NCBI GenBank assembly: GCA_902465645.1
Contig: CABQNX010000001.1
Coordinates: 57,597-121,596 of the forward strand
DNA length: 64,000 nt
Source of the DNA: an uncultured Peptoniphilus sp.
GTDB lineage: Bacteria > Bacillota > Clostridia > Tissierellales > Peptoniphilaceae
Reading direction: 5' to 3'
Shown here: in pieces, positions 54,503 through 63,878 of the stretch
Layout: the number at the start of each line of letters is the position of its first letter
How positions within the stretch are numbered: position 1 is the stretch's first letter
Notes under the pieces: model-generated
Databases searched by the model: none
Told to the model about the DNA's origin: nothing
What the model saw: only the letters and a program-made list of their open reading frames with translations
Made by a program: the position numbers and the translations under genes

Positions 54503-55825
54503 TCACCTGTAATTTTTATCTATATATTCTAATAAATAAGCCCTCGTATTTTTCTCTGGATCATCTAAGACCATTTCCTCTAGGTCTTTTAGAATCTTTC
54601 CAATAATTTTCCCTTGAGAGAATCCCAAGGACTTAATGTCATTTCCATTTATTTCTAAAAACTTTTCAGTTTTCATTTCTTTTTCATCTAATAGTTCTTT
54701 TACCCTATTTTTCCTATTTATAATAAAAGATGCATCCCTATCTATTCTTGTGCACATGCAATCGGCAATTAATAAGTCGTAAAGGTCAAGAACATTATCC
54801 CTTCCAACCCTCTTTATCTGCCTTCTTAGGGCCTTGTCTGTCATCTCAGCATGGACCTTCATGTGGTCTAAGATTAAGATTTTAACTTTTTCTATAGTTT
54901 TATTGGGAAGTCTGTATCTTTTTAAAATTTCTTCTACCTTATCTCCACCAAGAACTTCGTGTCCGTAAAAGTGTCCCCTGCCATCTTCTCCTATTGTCAA
55001 GGTGTCCACCTTTGATATGTCATGGAAAAGTGCCGCAAGCCTAAGACTCAAGTCTGGCTTCACATTATCCATTACGCAAAGCAAGTGATCAAAGAGAGTC
55101 TTGTCGTGGTAGGGAGAAAATTGAACAAAGCCAACTGTTCTCTTGAGGTCTGGGAAAATCACATCGAGGATTCCTGTCTCTTCCATTAAGAGCAAGTAGT
55201 TTGATGGATTTTCCCCTGTAATCATCTTTGAAAACTCATCAAAAATTCTCTCTGGAGCAATGTTTTTTAAGAGCCTTGCATTTAATGATAGGGCATCAAA
55301 AAGTTCTTCTTCGATAAAAAATCCAAACCTTCCAGCAAATCTTATTGCCCTCATCATCCTAAGGGCATCTTCTCTTATCCTCTCATTAGGATTACCAACT
55401 GCCTTAATTATTTTATTATCTATATCAGCTTGGCCATCAAAGGGATCATAAAGTTTTCCATCCCCATCCATAGCCATGGCATTAATAGTAAAGTCACGTC
55501 TTTTTAAATCTTCTGTTAGATTTTTAGAAAAAATAACTTTTTCTGGCTTCCTGTTATTTAAATAGTCGCCGTCAATCCTAAAAGTTGTAACTTCGTAGAG
55601 GGTCTTGTTTAGTAAAATGCCAACTGTTCCAAAGTCTTCACCAACTAAGACAGTCTTATAGTCTTTAAATACTCTTTTAATTTCTTCTGGTCTTGCAGAA
55701 GTTGTTATATCGTAGTCGTGTGGCTCTATGCCCATGAGTTTGTCTCTCACAGACCCACCAACTATATAGGCTTCAAAGCCACTTTTTCTTAGTTTATTTA
55801 ATATAAATAGGACATCCTTTGGCAT
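54503..55825 (-). CDS. cca: CCA tRNA nucleotidyltransferase with HD domain
   Basis: Adds or repairs the 3' CCA of tRNAs. 440 residues. The nucleotidyltransferase motif GSVRDKLMGIEPHDYDITTS (G-S/D-x-D) is at residues 24-43, RRDFTINAMAMDGDG follows, and an HD domain (RLAALFHDISKVDT) is in the C-terminal half; the HD form can also remove 2'-phosphates. Four bases from glmM. Confidence 0.93.
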   Translation of the reverse strand: MPKDVLFILNKLRKSGFEAYIVGGSVRDKLMGIEPHDYDITTSARPEEIKRVFKDYKTVLVGEDFGTVGILLNKTLYEVTTFRIDGDYLNNRKPEKVIFSKNLTEDLKRRDFTINAMAMDGDGKLYDPFDGQADIDNKIIKAVGNPNERIREDALRMMRAIRFAGRFGFFIEEELFDALSLNARLLKNIAPERIFDEFSKMITGENPSNYLLLMEETGILDVIFPDLKRTVGFVQFSPYHDKTLFDHLLCVMDNVKPDLSLRLAALFHDISKVDTLTIGEDGRGHFYGHEVLGGDKVEEILKRYRLPNKTIEKVKILILDHMKVHAEMTDKALRRQIKRVGRDNVLDLYDLLIADCMCTRIDRDASFIINRKNRVKELLDEKEMKTEKFLEINGNDIKSLGFSQGKIIGKILKDLEEMVLDDPEKNTRAYLLEYIDKNYR

Positions 55826-55893
55826 TCTATCACCCTTTTCATTATAACATTCTTGTTCTTAATTTAAAATTATATAATTAAGCCCTTCTCTTG

Positions 55894-55902
55894 TGATATA
55901 AT
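55894..55902 (+). promoter_or_regulatory. Extended -10 promoter of secreted-protein pair
   Basis: TGATATAAT, perfect TGnTATAAT, 22 bases before the lipoprotein start; no good -35. GGAGG lies between. Confidence 0.65.
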
Positions 55903-55924
55903 GAACTAAAATTGGAGGTATAAC

Positions 55925-56413
55925 ATGAAAAAGATTTTTATTATTTCAATGTCATTGCTTCTCAGTCTAAGTCTTTCTGCTTGTGGCAAAAAAGACCAAG
56001 CTCCTGCTGAAGCAAATGAAGCAAAAGTTAAATCAGAAGTCACTGATAAGGAGACTGATGAAGAGCAAGTTGCAACTTCAAACTTTGACAAGGAAGCTGT
56101 TAACGAACTAATCAAAAACTCTGATTATATTTCAAGAATTAGAATTTCAACATCTACTGCTGAAGGTATGTCTGTTTCCTTCTTAAAGGATTATAGTGGA
56201 GACCTATCTCAAATTGAAGTAGACCTTCCAAAGAACTTGAGCCCTAACAAGGAATATTTAATTTTCTATAGGGACGATGAAAATGGAGAAATTTCTCCTA
56301 CTACAAGAGATGGAGCTTTTATTGAGCTACAAGGAGACAAGGACTCAAACTTAATTTATATTGAAAAACATTTTGATCCAAACTCTTACACTTCATCATT
56401 AAAGAGTAAATAA
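55925..56413 (+). CDS. Hypothetical lipoprotein
   Basis: 162 residues. MKKIFIISMSLLLSLSLSAC is a lipoprotein signal with lipobox LSAC (Cys 20), followed by a charged linker rich in Lys, Glu and Ala and a compact domain of about 90 residues (RIRISTSTAEGMSVSFLKDY). I do not recognise the domain. Eight bases upstream of a secreted stalk-domain protein, so the two probably act together at the cell surface. Confidence 0.75.
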   Translation: MKKIFIISMSLLLSLSLSACGKKDQAPAEANEAKVKSEVTDKETDEEQVATSNFDKEAVNELIKNSDYISRIRISTSTAEGMSVSFLKDYSGDLSQIEVDLPKNLSPNKEYLIFYRDDENGEISPTTRDGAFIELQGDKDSNLIYIEKHFDPNSYTSSLKSK

Positions 56414-56427
56414 GGAGGAAGATGAGA

Positions 56428-57378
56428 ATGAAAAAATTTAGATCTATTTTATTTTCTCTTGTACTTATGATTTTTGTGACTTCAAATGTTTTTGCAGGCA
56501 GAAGTCCTCTTATTGAGTACAATGGAAAAATTATAAAATCAGACGTTAATCCCTACATTCAAAATGAAAGGACTATGGTTCCCATAAGATTTATTTCAGA
56601 AACTCTTGGCTACAAGGTTACTTGGGATAATGACAAGAGAGAAGTTGGAATCAGTGGCAAGGACACAGAAATTTCCCTTAAAATTGATTCAACAAAGGCA
56701 AAAGTTAATGGAAAAGAATTAAAACTTGATGCTCCTGCTTCAATTAAAAAGGAACGTACTTTTGTTCCCCTAAGATTTGTTGCTGAAAACCTAAAGGCAG
56801 AAGTTAAGTGGGACAACAAGAACTTTAAGGTTATTATCAATGACAACAAGGGACAAGAATCTTCAATTATCGATTTGTCATCAGATGAGGATAAGTATGT
56901 AAAAGAAATTACATCTTTACAAGGAAATTTAAACAAATCAATTAAAGATTTAAAATTATCCTTCTTTGACAATGCTGCTAAGCTAAGTGACGCTGAACTT
57001 GCTGATGCCTACGAAAAAGCAGATGGAGAAATCAGATCTACTGTTGATAAGATAAAAGCCCTTGATGTTCCAGAAAAATTTAAATCTTCTCACCAATACA
57101 CTTTAGAAGCAAGTGAGAAGGCCCTAGAAATTCTTCCAGGCCTAAAAAATTCTATTATGGCTAAGGATGAAGAAGCTGCAAAATCTTTTATAAGAGAATT
57201 AACTGACTTCCAAGTTAAGATGCAAGAAGCTACAGATTCTTTTAAGGCAGCACTTAAAGGAGAGGACTACAAGGCTCAAAAGGACATTGAAGTTTACAAG
57301 GATCAAAAAGAAAAACAAGATTCAACAGATAACTTGTTACAAGACAAAACTTTAAAAAATATTTTTAATAAACTTTAA
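56428..57378 (+). CDS. Secreted stalk (copper amine oxidase N-like) protein
   Basis: 316 residues from ATG 56428 (nine bases after GGAGG; an ATG six bases earlier is possible). Signal peptide ending near VFA. The stalk/copper-amine-oxidase-N domain has both characteristic halves: NERTMVPIRFISETLGYKVT and KERTFVPLRFVAENLKAEVK. The remaining 170 residues are helical (SFIRELTDFQVKMQEATDSF) without known family. The name reflects homology only; no amine-oxidase catalytic domain is present. Probably binds the wall. Confidence 0.82.
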   Translation: MKKFRSILFSLVLMIFVTSNVFAGRSPLIEYNGKIIKSDVNPYIQNERTMVPIRFISETLGYKVTWDNDKREVGISGKDTEISLKIDSTKAKVNGKELKLDAPASIKKERTFVPLRFVAENLKAEVKWDNKNFKVIINDNKGQESSIIDLSSDEDKYVKEITSLQGNLNKSIKDLKLSFFDNAAKLSDAELADAYEKADGEIRSTVDKIKALDVPEKFKSSHQYTLEASEKALEILPGLKNSIMAKDEEAAKSFIRELTDFQVKMQEATDSFKAALKGEDYKAQKDIEVYKDQKEKQDSTDNLLQDKTLKNIFNKL

Positions 57379-57430
57379 TTTCTTTTGTTTAAATTTTATT
57401 TTTTGATTTAAAATTAAATTTACCCATCAA

Positions 57431-57458
57431 AAAACCCCTCATTGATTTGAGGGGTTTT
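57431..57458. terminator. Bidirectional terminator
   Basis: AAAACCCCTCA and TGAGGGGTTTT pair perfectly (11 bp) with a 6-base loop between convergent genes. Confidence 0.88.
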
Positions 57459-57474
57459 GTTTATATCAATTTAT

Positions 57475-60400
57475 TTAATTTTTAATACTTGCCTTTTTCT
57501 TTAGGTATCCTCTGTTGTATTTGTCTTCGCCTTGTTCCATATTTTTCTTGGCTTGAGAAAGCATAAGCTTGATCCTGTTAAATTGATTTACTTCAGAAGC
57601 TGATGCGTCGTAGTCAATTGGAATTATATTTGACTTTTCATAAGAAGACCTTATTGCCTTTATTACTCCCTTACCTGTGATGTGGTTTGGAAGGCAACCA
57701 AAAGGTTGAACACAAATAATATTTTCAACACCTGATTCAATTAACTCAACCATCTCGCCAGTTAAGAGCCAACCTTCTCCATATTGGTTTCCAAGGTCAA
57801 CGTATTTTTCTGCGTACTTGATAATCTCTTCAATTTTTTCAGGAACAATGAACCTAGTACCTTCTAGAGCTTCTCTCACAAATTTTCTATAAGACTCAAT
57901 GTAAGAAATTCCCATTTCACATACAAAGGCAGTAAATTGTGATTTTGAAAGTTTGTCGGCCTTAGCCCTCGCATTCTTGAAGGAATACATCATAAAGTCA
58001 GTTAGGTCTGGGATTACAACTTCTGCTCCCTCCCTTTCAAGTAATTCTGCAAGATGATTGTTGGCAGCTGGATGATATTTAACTAAAATTTCTCCAACAA
58101 TTCCAACCTTTGGTTTCTTTTCTTTTGTGATCTCAAGTCTGTCAAATTCCTTTACCATTTGATTTACATTCTTCATAAAGTTTCTCTTGTTGTAAACCAA
58201 GTTTTCTGACGTTGTAATATCTATCCACCTGTCACGGAGAATATTTGTTGAACCTTCTATTACTTCATAAGGTCTTGTAGCTTGAGTAAGTCTCATTATT
58301 AAGTCTGCGTATAGCATGCCTTGGATTAACTTTCTTCCAATTCTCACCATTTGTCTCTTGTCAAACTCAAAACCTGGGTGTTCTTCTATTCCTTGGAAAG
58401 AAAGTCCAATAACTGGAACGTGACCATAGCCAGCATCCTTTAAGGCCTTCCTAATAAAGCCAACGTAGTTTGATGCCCTACAAGCTCCACCAGTTTGACT
58501 CATTAAAAGGGCCAACTTGTCTGTGTCATAGTCGCCTGATTTAACAGCGTCAATAAATTGTCCTACGACAAATATTGATGGATAACAAGCGTCGTTGTTT
58601 ACATATTTTAAACCTTCATTGACAACCTTGTGGCCTGTATCGTGAAGGACTTCAATGTTAATTCCCTCTTGCCTTAGGATTGGTTCAAAGATACTGAAGT
58701 GAAGGGGCGCCATTTGTGGCATCAAGATTGTATAATCCTTTTTCATTTCTTTTGTAAAAATTACTGGATCATCATCAATTAGTCCTTCAAGTTCTGCATC
58801 AATTTTTTCAAACTCTCTCTTCTCAGCTGCTTCTATTAGGGACCTAATCCTAATTTTTACTGCACCAAGATTAGAAACTTCATCAATCTTTAGGGCCGTA
58901 TAAATTTTGTTGTAGGACTCCAAGATATGTTGGACTTGGTCAGTAGTCACTGCATCAATTCCACATCCAAAGGAGTTAAGTTGTACAAGTTCTAAGTTTT
59001 CATGCTCTCCAACAAATTTAGCTGCCCTGTAAAGTCTTGAATGGTAATTCCATTGGTCAAGTACCCTAAGTCTTGAATCAATTTCTACATTATTGGCAAT
59101 CCCATCTTCAGAGATAACAGCAAGACCAAGGCTTGTTATAAGTTCAGGTATGCCGTGATTTATTTCTGGGTCAATATGATAAGGTCTACCTGATAGGACA
59201 ATGGCTCTTTGATTTTTCTTATTAACTTCTTCAAGGATCCTGTTTCCTTCATTTAAGACATCAAGCCTATACCTATCTTGTTCTTCGTAGCCTGCACGAA
59301 CTGCTTTTTTGACTTCATTTTTTGGAATAAAGTCAAAGACTTCGGCCAATCTCTTTTCTAGTTTCTTCCTGTTGTCAAAGGAAATAAAGGGATTCATAAA
59401 TTTAACTTTTCCATCTATTATGTCATCCACATTATTTTTTATAACTTCAGAATAACCTGCAACTACAGGACAGTTTAATGTATTGTCAGCATTTTTAAAT
59501 TGTTTTTCTTCATAGAAGACTGCTGGATAAAATATAAAATCTATGCCCTTTTCGATTAAGTCTTCTATATGACCGTGAGAAATTTTTGCAGGATAACAAG
59601 CAGTTTCACTTGTTATAGTTTCGATTCCCTTTTCATAAATTTCCCTTGATGACTTTGATGATAAGACAACTGAATATCCCAGCTCTGTAAAGAAGCTGTG
59701 CCAAAAAGGATAATTTTCATAAATATTTAAAACTCTAGGAATACCAACAATTCCTCTTGGTGCTTCTTTTTCTGGAAGAGCTTTGTAGTCAAAGACTCTT
59801 TCATACTTATAAGCAAACATATTTGGAAGCTGGTCTTCCTTGTTCCTAACGTGACCTGCACCTTTTTCACACCTATTTCCTGTGATGTATCTCTTTCCAT
59901 TAGGAAATACATTTACAGAAAGGGCACATTGGTTAGTACACTGTCTACAATTTGTTGAAATAGATTTATATTCAAAAGTTTCTAAGTCTTCTTTAGAAAT
60001 TATATTTGATTTGCCTCTTGATTTTTCCTTTGAGATTAAAGCCATACCAAGAGCACCCATAAGTCCAGCAATCTCTGGTCTTGTAACTTCAACCCCAGTT
60101 AAGTTTTCAAAGGCTCTTAAAACTGCATCAGATAAGAAGGTTCCACCTTGGACAACTATGTGTTGACCTAAGTCCTTAGGGTCTCTCACCTTGATTACCT
60201 TTTGAATGGCATTTCTTATTACAGAGTAAGCAAGTCCTGCAGAAATATCTGGGACAGATGCTCCTTCCTTTTGTGCTTGTTTAACGTTGGAGTTCATAAA
60301 AACTGTGCAACGTGATCCTAGGTCAACTGGTTCTCTAGACCTTGTCGCTTCATTGGCAAATTCTTCTGCTGTCATATTTACTGAGTGAGCAAAAGTTTCT

Positions 60401-61752
60401 AAGAAGGAACCACAACCTGCTGAGCAAGCTTCATTTAGTAAGATGGACTCAATTACTCCATCCCTAATCTTCATGGACTTCATATCTTGTCCGCCAATGT
60501 CTAGGATAAAGTCAACATCTGGATCAAAATATTTTGCTGCAGTGAAGTGTGCAATAGTTTCAACTTCCCCAAAATCTAAGTTTAGGGCGGCTTTTAAAAA
60601 TTCTTCCCCGTAACCTGTTGTTCCGCAGCCAGCAAAGTAGGCCTTGTCATTTTTTTTCTTGTAGATTTCCTTTAGGTTTTCTATGGCAATGTCAAGAGGG
60701 TTCCCCTTGTTAGACCCATAAAAAGAATATAGGATTTCATTCTTATCAGAGATTGCCACAACTTTTGATGTTGTGGAACCAGAATCTATTCCAAGGTAGA
60801 TTGGCCCTTCATAGGATTTTAAGTCAATACTTTTAAGTGATTTTGTCTTATGTCTTTCCCTAAATTCCTTAACTTCTTCATCACTTGTGAAAAGGGCTGG
60901 CATGACGTCACTTTCTTTTATCACAATATCTCCACTTGTGTTTACCTTGTTATAAAGTTCCACAAAGGATATGGCCTTTGAGTCAAAACTTGCAAGGGCT
61001 GCACCTAAGGCAACAAAAATTTGTGAGTTTTCTGGTGCAATGATTTCATCTTCACTTAGGTCCAAAGTTTCTACAAATCTTTCCTTTAACATTGGAAGGA
61101 AGTGAAGGGGGCCACCTAAGAAGGCAACATTTCCCCTAATTGGTCTACCACAAGCTAGGTTAGAAATTGTTTGGTTTACAACAGATTGAAAAACTGAAAT
61201 TGCAATGTCTGCCTTGCTTGCCCCTTGGTTAATTAAAGCTTGGACGTCAGTCTTTGCAAAAACACCACATCTTGATGCAATTGGATATAATTTTTTATAA
61301 TCCTTTGCCATTTCATTTAGACCTGAAGCATCAGTTTGAAGAAGAGATGCCATTTGATCAATAAAGGCCCCTGTACCTCCAGCACAAATGGAATTCATCC
61401 TTTGTTCTACAGATCCTCTTAAATAAGTAATTTTTGAATCTTCTCCACCAAGTTCAATAGCAACATCAGTCTTTGGAATAAAACAAGATATAGCTTCCCT
61501 GCCTGCAACAACTTCTTGGACAAAATCAATCCCCAAGAATTCATGAACAGAAAGCCCCCCTGATCCAGTTACATTTACAGTTACTGTGTCGTATTTAAAT
61601 TGTGGATACACTTCATTTATTACATCCTTGACAGTTTTTCTAACATCAGAAAAATGTCTCCTATAAGTCTTATATAAAATATTTAATTTTTCATCTAGTA
61701 TTACAAGTTTTACAGTAGTTGAACCAACGTCTAATCCCATATGAATTAGCAT
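57475..61752 (-). CDS. Acyl-CoA dehydratase activase-related fusion protein
   Basis: 1425 residues from ATG 61752 (GGAG eight bases upstream; a GTG two codons earlier is less likely). Two BadF/HgdC-type ASKHA ATPase domains (MGLDVGSTTVKLV near 5, YLGIDSGSTTSKVVA near 325), the second with the iron-sulfur cysteines NEACSAGCGSF and LGSRCTVFM; a cysteine linker NCRQCTNQCAL; then two HgdB/DUF2229-like regions with ACYPAKISHGH, CYPSIF, GGACRASNY and QPFGCLPNHITGKG. Activase and reductase-like modules are thus fused. Substrate unknown; ATP-driven low-potential electron transfer is inferred. Confidence 0.85.
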   Translation of the reverse strand: MLIHMGLDVGSTTVKLVILDEKLNILYKTYRRHFSDVRKTVKDVINEVYPQFKYDTVTVNVTGSGGLSVHEFLGIDFVQEVVAGREAISCFIPKTDVAIELGGEDSKITYLRGSVEQRMNSICAGGTGAFIDQMASLLQTDASGLNEMAKDYKKLYPIASRCGVFAKTDVQALINQGASKADIAISVFQSVVNQTISNLACGRPIRGNVAFLGGPLHFLPMLKERFVETLDLSEDEIIAPENSQIFVALGAALASFDSKAISFVELYNKVNTSGDIVIKESDVMPALFTSDEEVKEFRERHKTKSLKSIDLKSYEGPIYLGIDSGSTTSKVVAISDKNEILYSFYGSNKGNPLDIAIENLKEIYKKKNDKAYFAGCGTTGYGEEFLKAALNLDFGEVETIAHFTAAKYFDPDVDFILDIGGQDMKSMKIRDGVIESILLNEACSAGCGSFLETFAHSVNMTAEEFANEATRSREPVDLGSRCTVFMNSNVKQAQKEGASVPDISAGLAYSVIRNAIQKVIKVRDPKDLGQHIVVQGGTFLSDAVLRAFENLTGVEVTRPEIAGLMGALGMALISKEKSRGKSNIISKEDLETFEYKSISTNCRQCTNQCALSVNVFPNGKRYITGNRCEKGAGHVRNKEDQLPNMFAYKYERVFDYKALPEKEAPRGIVGIPRVLNIYENYPFWHSFFTELGYSVVLSSKSSREIYEKGIETITSETACYPAKISHGHIEDLIEKGIDFIFYPAVFYEEKQFKNADNTLNCPVVAGYSEVIKNNVDDIIDGKVKFMNPFISFDNRKKLEKRLAEVFDFIPKNEVKKAVRAGYEEQDRYRLDVLNEGNRILEEVNKKNQRAIVLSGRPYHIDPEINHGIPELITSLGLAVISEDGIANNVEIDSRLRVLDQWNYHSRLYRAAKFVGEHENLELVQLNSFGCGIDAVTTDQVQHILESYNKIYTALKIDEVSNLGAVKIRIRSLIEAAEKREFEKIDAELEGLIDDDPVIFTKEMKKDYTILMPQMAPLHFSIFEPILRQEGINIEVLHDTGHKVVNEGLKYVNNDACYPSIFVVGQFIDAVKSGDYDTDKLALLMSQTGGACRASNYVGFIRKALKDAGYGHVPVIGLSFQGIEEHPGFEFDKRQMVRIGRKLIQGMLYADLIMRLTQATRPYEVIEGSTNILRDRWIDITTSENLVYNKRNFMKNVNQMVKEFDRLEITKEKKPKVGIVGEILVKYHPAANNHLAELLEREGAEVVIPDLTDFMMYSFKNARAKADKLSKSQFTAFVCEMGISYIESYRKFVREALEGTRFIVPEKIEEIIKYAEKYVDLGNQYGEGWLLTGEMVELIESGVENIICVQPFGCLPNHITGKGVIKAIRSSYEKSNIIPIDYDASASEVNQFNRIKLMLSQAKKNMEQGEDKYNRGYLKKKASIKN

Positions 61753-61758
61753 AGTCAC

Positions 61759-62087
61759 TTTCTCCTTTCAAAATAAAAGTCACTAAACTCTATGAATAAG
61801 TATTTTTAATTTAATATCTAAAAAATGTTTAAAATGTTTGATATCTAAGAAACATTTTGAGATAAATAATTATTGCACTTTCTTCTTGCAATTACAAGAA
61901 AAAATTATGAAAAGTTTGATATTTATTATTTAAATATTTGACATTTCTTAGTAATTGCTCTTTCTATTATAAACTACTTTAGTGATTTTTATAATAGCAA
62001 AAGGGATTTTTGGCAAAAAAACTGCCCTAAAGGCTCATTGAATTAGGGATTTTAGAAAACTGATTTAGAGAGTCCTTAGGTGGCAAG
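61759..62087. other. AT-rich leader region of fusion gene
   Basis: About 330 bases upstream of the 1425-residue protein. It presumably carries the promoter; several TATAAT-like strings occur on both strands and none could be singled out. Short repeats of TTTGATAT are visible. No gene or riboswitch recognised. Confidence 0.5.
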
Positions 62088-62124
62088 AAGAAAGGCTATG
62101 AGTTTAATGCTCATAGCCTTTCTT
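62088..62124. repeat. Perfect 15-bp hairpin next to IS left end
   Basis: AAGAAAGGCTATGAG and CTCATAGCCTTTCTT are exact inverted repeats around TTTAATG. There is no T-run after it, so it is not a classic terminator in the rightward direction; leftward, sequence after the stem is CTTGCCACC. It ends two bases before the IS inverted repeat. Confidence 0.75.
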
Positions 62125-62180
62125 GCGGGTCTGTAAATAATTTTGTGTATCAACCTAAATCCTGATATAAGGGTAAGGGC

Positions 62181-62201
62181 TGATACATTTTTTATGTATC
62201 A
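62181..62201. repeat. Small palindrome in IS left part
   Basis: TGATACAT and ATGTATCA are perfect inverted repeats around TTTTT, just before a plus-strand terminator. Confidence 0.6.
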
Positions 62202-62209
62202 ATATTTGT

Positions 62210-62238
62210 CCATTCCTATAGGAATGGAGCTTTTTTTT
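62210..62238 (+). terminator. Terminator guarding the IS left part
   Basis: CCATTCC and GGAATGG pair across TATA, followed by AGC and nine T residues. It would stop transcripts entering the IS from the left. Confidence 0.75.
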
Positions 62239-62315
62239 AATTGTACACAACTTTAATAAACTGTCAAATTTTCATGAAAATTTGCAGCCGATTTCATACT
62301 AAATTTTCATCTTAA

Positions 62316-63613
62316 TTAAAATCTCCCTTCAAAAAATATTGATAATTGGGATAAGATTTGATCCCAGCCTCGTATTCTATATGTCCTCTTACTTGAGGCA
62401 TCTACCATTGCTATATACAAGCTTTTTTGTAGAGCATAGTCATTTGGAAATATGGTTTTATTTTTGGTCACTTTTCTTAGTTGCCTATTGAAGTTTTCCA
62501 TAGCATTTGTTGTATATATCAGTTTTCTTATTCCTTCTGGATATTTAAAATATGTCGATAATTCTGTCCAGTTGTTTTTCCAAGAGCTTACACACATTGG
62601 ATATTTTTTACCCCATTTTTCTTCAAAGACTCCTAAATTTGTTAAGGCTAAGTCTTCTGTTGGTGCCTTGTATACTGCTTTTAGGTCTTTCATTAATTCT
62701 TTTATGTCTTTGTAGGATACATACTTTGTGGAGTTTCTTATTTGATGGATTATACATTTTTGTATTTCTGCTCTTGGATATACTGCTTCTATAGCCTCAC
62801 TAAATCCTGGTAGATTGTCTGTTGAGAATATTAATACATCTTCTAGTCTTCTTTCTTTTAGACCATTTAATACTAAAAGCCAGTATTTGCTTAATTCGTT
62901 TTCTCCAACTCATAGTCCTAGTATTTCTTTAAATCCTTCTAGATTGTAGCTAGGGCAATGTAGACTGCTTTTTTGACTACTATATTGTTTTCTCTTACGT
63001 GGTAGTGTATAGCGTCTAAAAAGACCATTGGATAGATTTTTTCTAGTGGTCTATTTTGCCACTCTTCTATGGTTGGTAGTATTTTGTTGATTATTTTACT
63101 TACCATTGTTTCTGATATGCCGAAACCATAAATATCTTTGATGTGAGATGATATGTCTCTTGTTGTCAGGGCCTGCCCCAGCCAATAATATCCAACGAAT
63201 GAAATGAGTTGATGATATTATTAGGCGAGGGTATTCCTTTGCCATACATTGATATTATTTGATTTTCTATGTTTGATATGTCTTTTTCAGCTTGTGCCCT
63301 ATAGGGTATATTTCTTTAATGATTGTGGTTCAAATGTTCCTTCTCTATCTCTTGGTATGTTTAAATCTATATTTCCATATGATGATCTAACTGTTTTTTT
63401 ACTAGTACCATTTCTTGTATTTAATGATAGTGGTTTTTCTCCATATTCCTAGTCTAAATGCTCATCTAATTCTGCTTTTAAAAGTTATTCCATTGTATCT
63501 CCTAAAAGATCTTTTAGTGCTTCTTGAATATCTTGTGAACTTTTAGGCTGATATTCTTCAATCAACATTTTTGCTATTTTGCTTCTTTTTGTCTCTGGTC
63601 TTTTTCTTGGCAT
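62316..63613 (-). pseudogene. IS256-family transposase, broken
   Basis: Reading left from ATG 63613 the remnant starts MPRKRPETKRSKIAKMLIEE and ends in an intact 125-codon tail at 62316 (NWTELSTYF, TTNAMENFNRQLRKVTK), the IS256/MULE-type C-terminus. The catalytic segments VFLDAIHYH and IFSTDNLPGF are still readable. Damage: TAA near codon 43, TAG shortly after, more stops near 63310, a 65-bp insertion at 63168-63232, a one-base deletion near 62945 and a Trp-to-TGA change near 62910. Not functional. Confidence 0.88.
63168..63232. repeat. 65-bp REP/MITE-like palindrome inside the transposase
   Basis: Relative to IS256 proteins (reading K-G-M/I then T-T-R-D-I-S), 65 bases interrupt the frame. 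The insert is GC-richer than its surroundings and almost wholly palindromic: CCAATAATATC against GATATTATTAGG, and CAAC...GTTG within CAACGAATGAAATGAGTTG. No copy of it was noticed elsewhere in the window. Confidence 0.65.
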
Positions 63614-63704
63614 AAAAATTCCTCCTGATTAGTTTTCACTTACTCTAATCAGGAGGTTTATATACACAAAATTTTACACAGTCTCCGCCATGGTCATTTT
63701 TTCT

Positions 63705-63833
63705 TTATTTATATTCTTCTTTGTTCAATGAACAACAATCTAATCTTTCATTTCCAAAAGATTTTTTATTTTCTTTTGCTAGATTTTCCAAAAATTTTTC
63801 CCATCTATTTTTTATTGATTCAAAGATTTTCAT
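63705..63833 (-). CDS. LDCC-motif small putative metal-binding protein
   Basis: 42 residues, starting MKIFESIKNRWEKFLENLAK and ending with ERLDCCSLNKEEYK. The double cysteine in LDCCSLN matches the short LDCC-motif peptides annotated in clostridial genomes as putative metal-binding proteins; I know no experimental function. ATG 63833 is supported by GAGGAGG seven bases upstream and by a promoter at 63879-63906. Its stop is 19 bases from the IS right repeat, so the IS landed just behind it. Confidence 0.7.
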   Translation of the reverse strand: MKIFESIKNRWEKFLENLAKENKKSFGNERLDCCSLNKEEYK

Positions 63834-63878
63834 ATTTTACCTCCTCGGGTAATTATTTGTAAATTTTCTACAATAATA

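Larger units (their letters stand above)
62127..63686. mobile_element. Decayed IS256-family insertion sequence
   Basis: Imperfect terminal inverted repeats: left 62127-62150 (GGGTCTGTAAATAATTTTGT...) and right 63662-63686, whose complement reads GGAGACTGTGTAAAATTTTGT. Similarity extends inward to ACCT and CCTGAT. The enclosed transposase reads leftward and is multiply broken. No target-site duplication is visible at the proposed ends, so the borders may be off by a few bases or the flanks have drifted. Confidence 0.7.

Noticed and set aside
56428..57378. True copper amine oxidase
   Set aside because: Only the N-terminal stalk-type domain is present; no TPQ-cofactor catalytic domain follows.
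62210..62238. Terminator of the 1425-residue fusion gene
   Set aside because: That gene is transcribed leftward and starts at 61752, so a plus-strand hairpin upstream of it cannot be its terminator.
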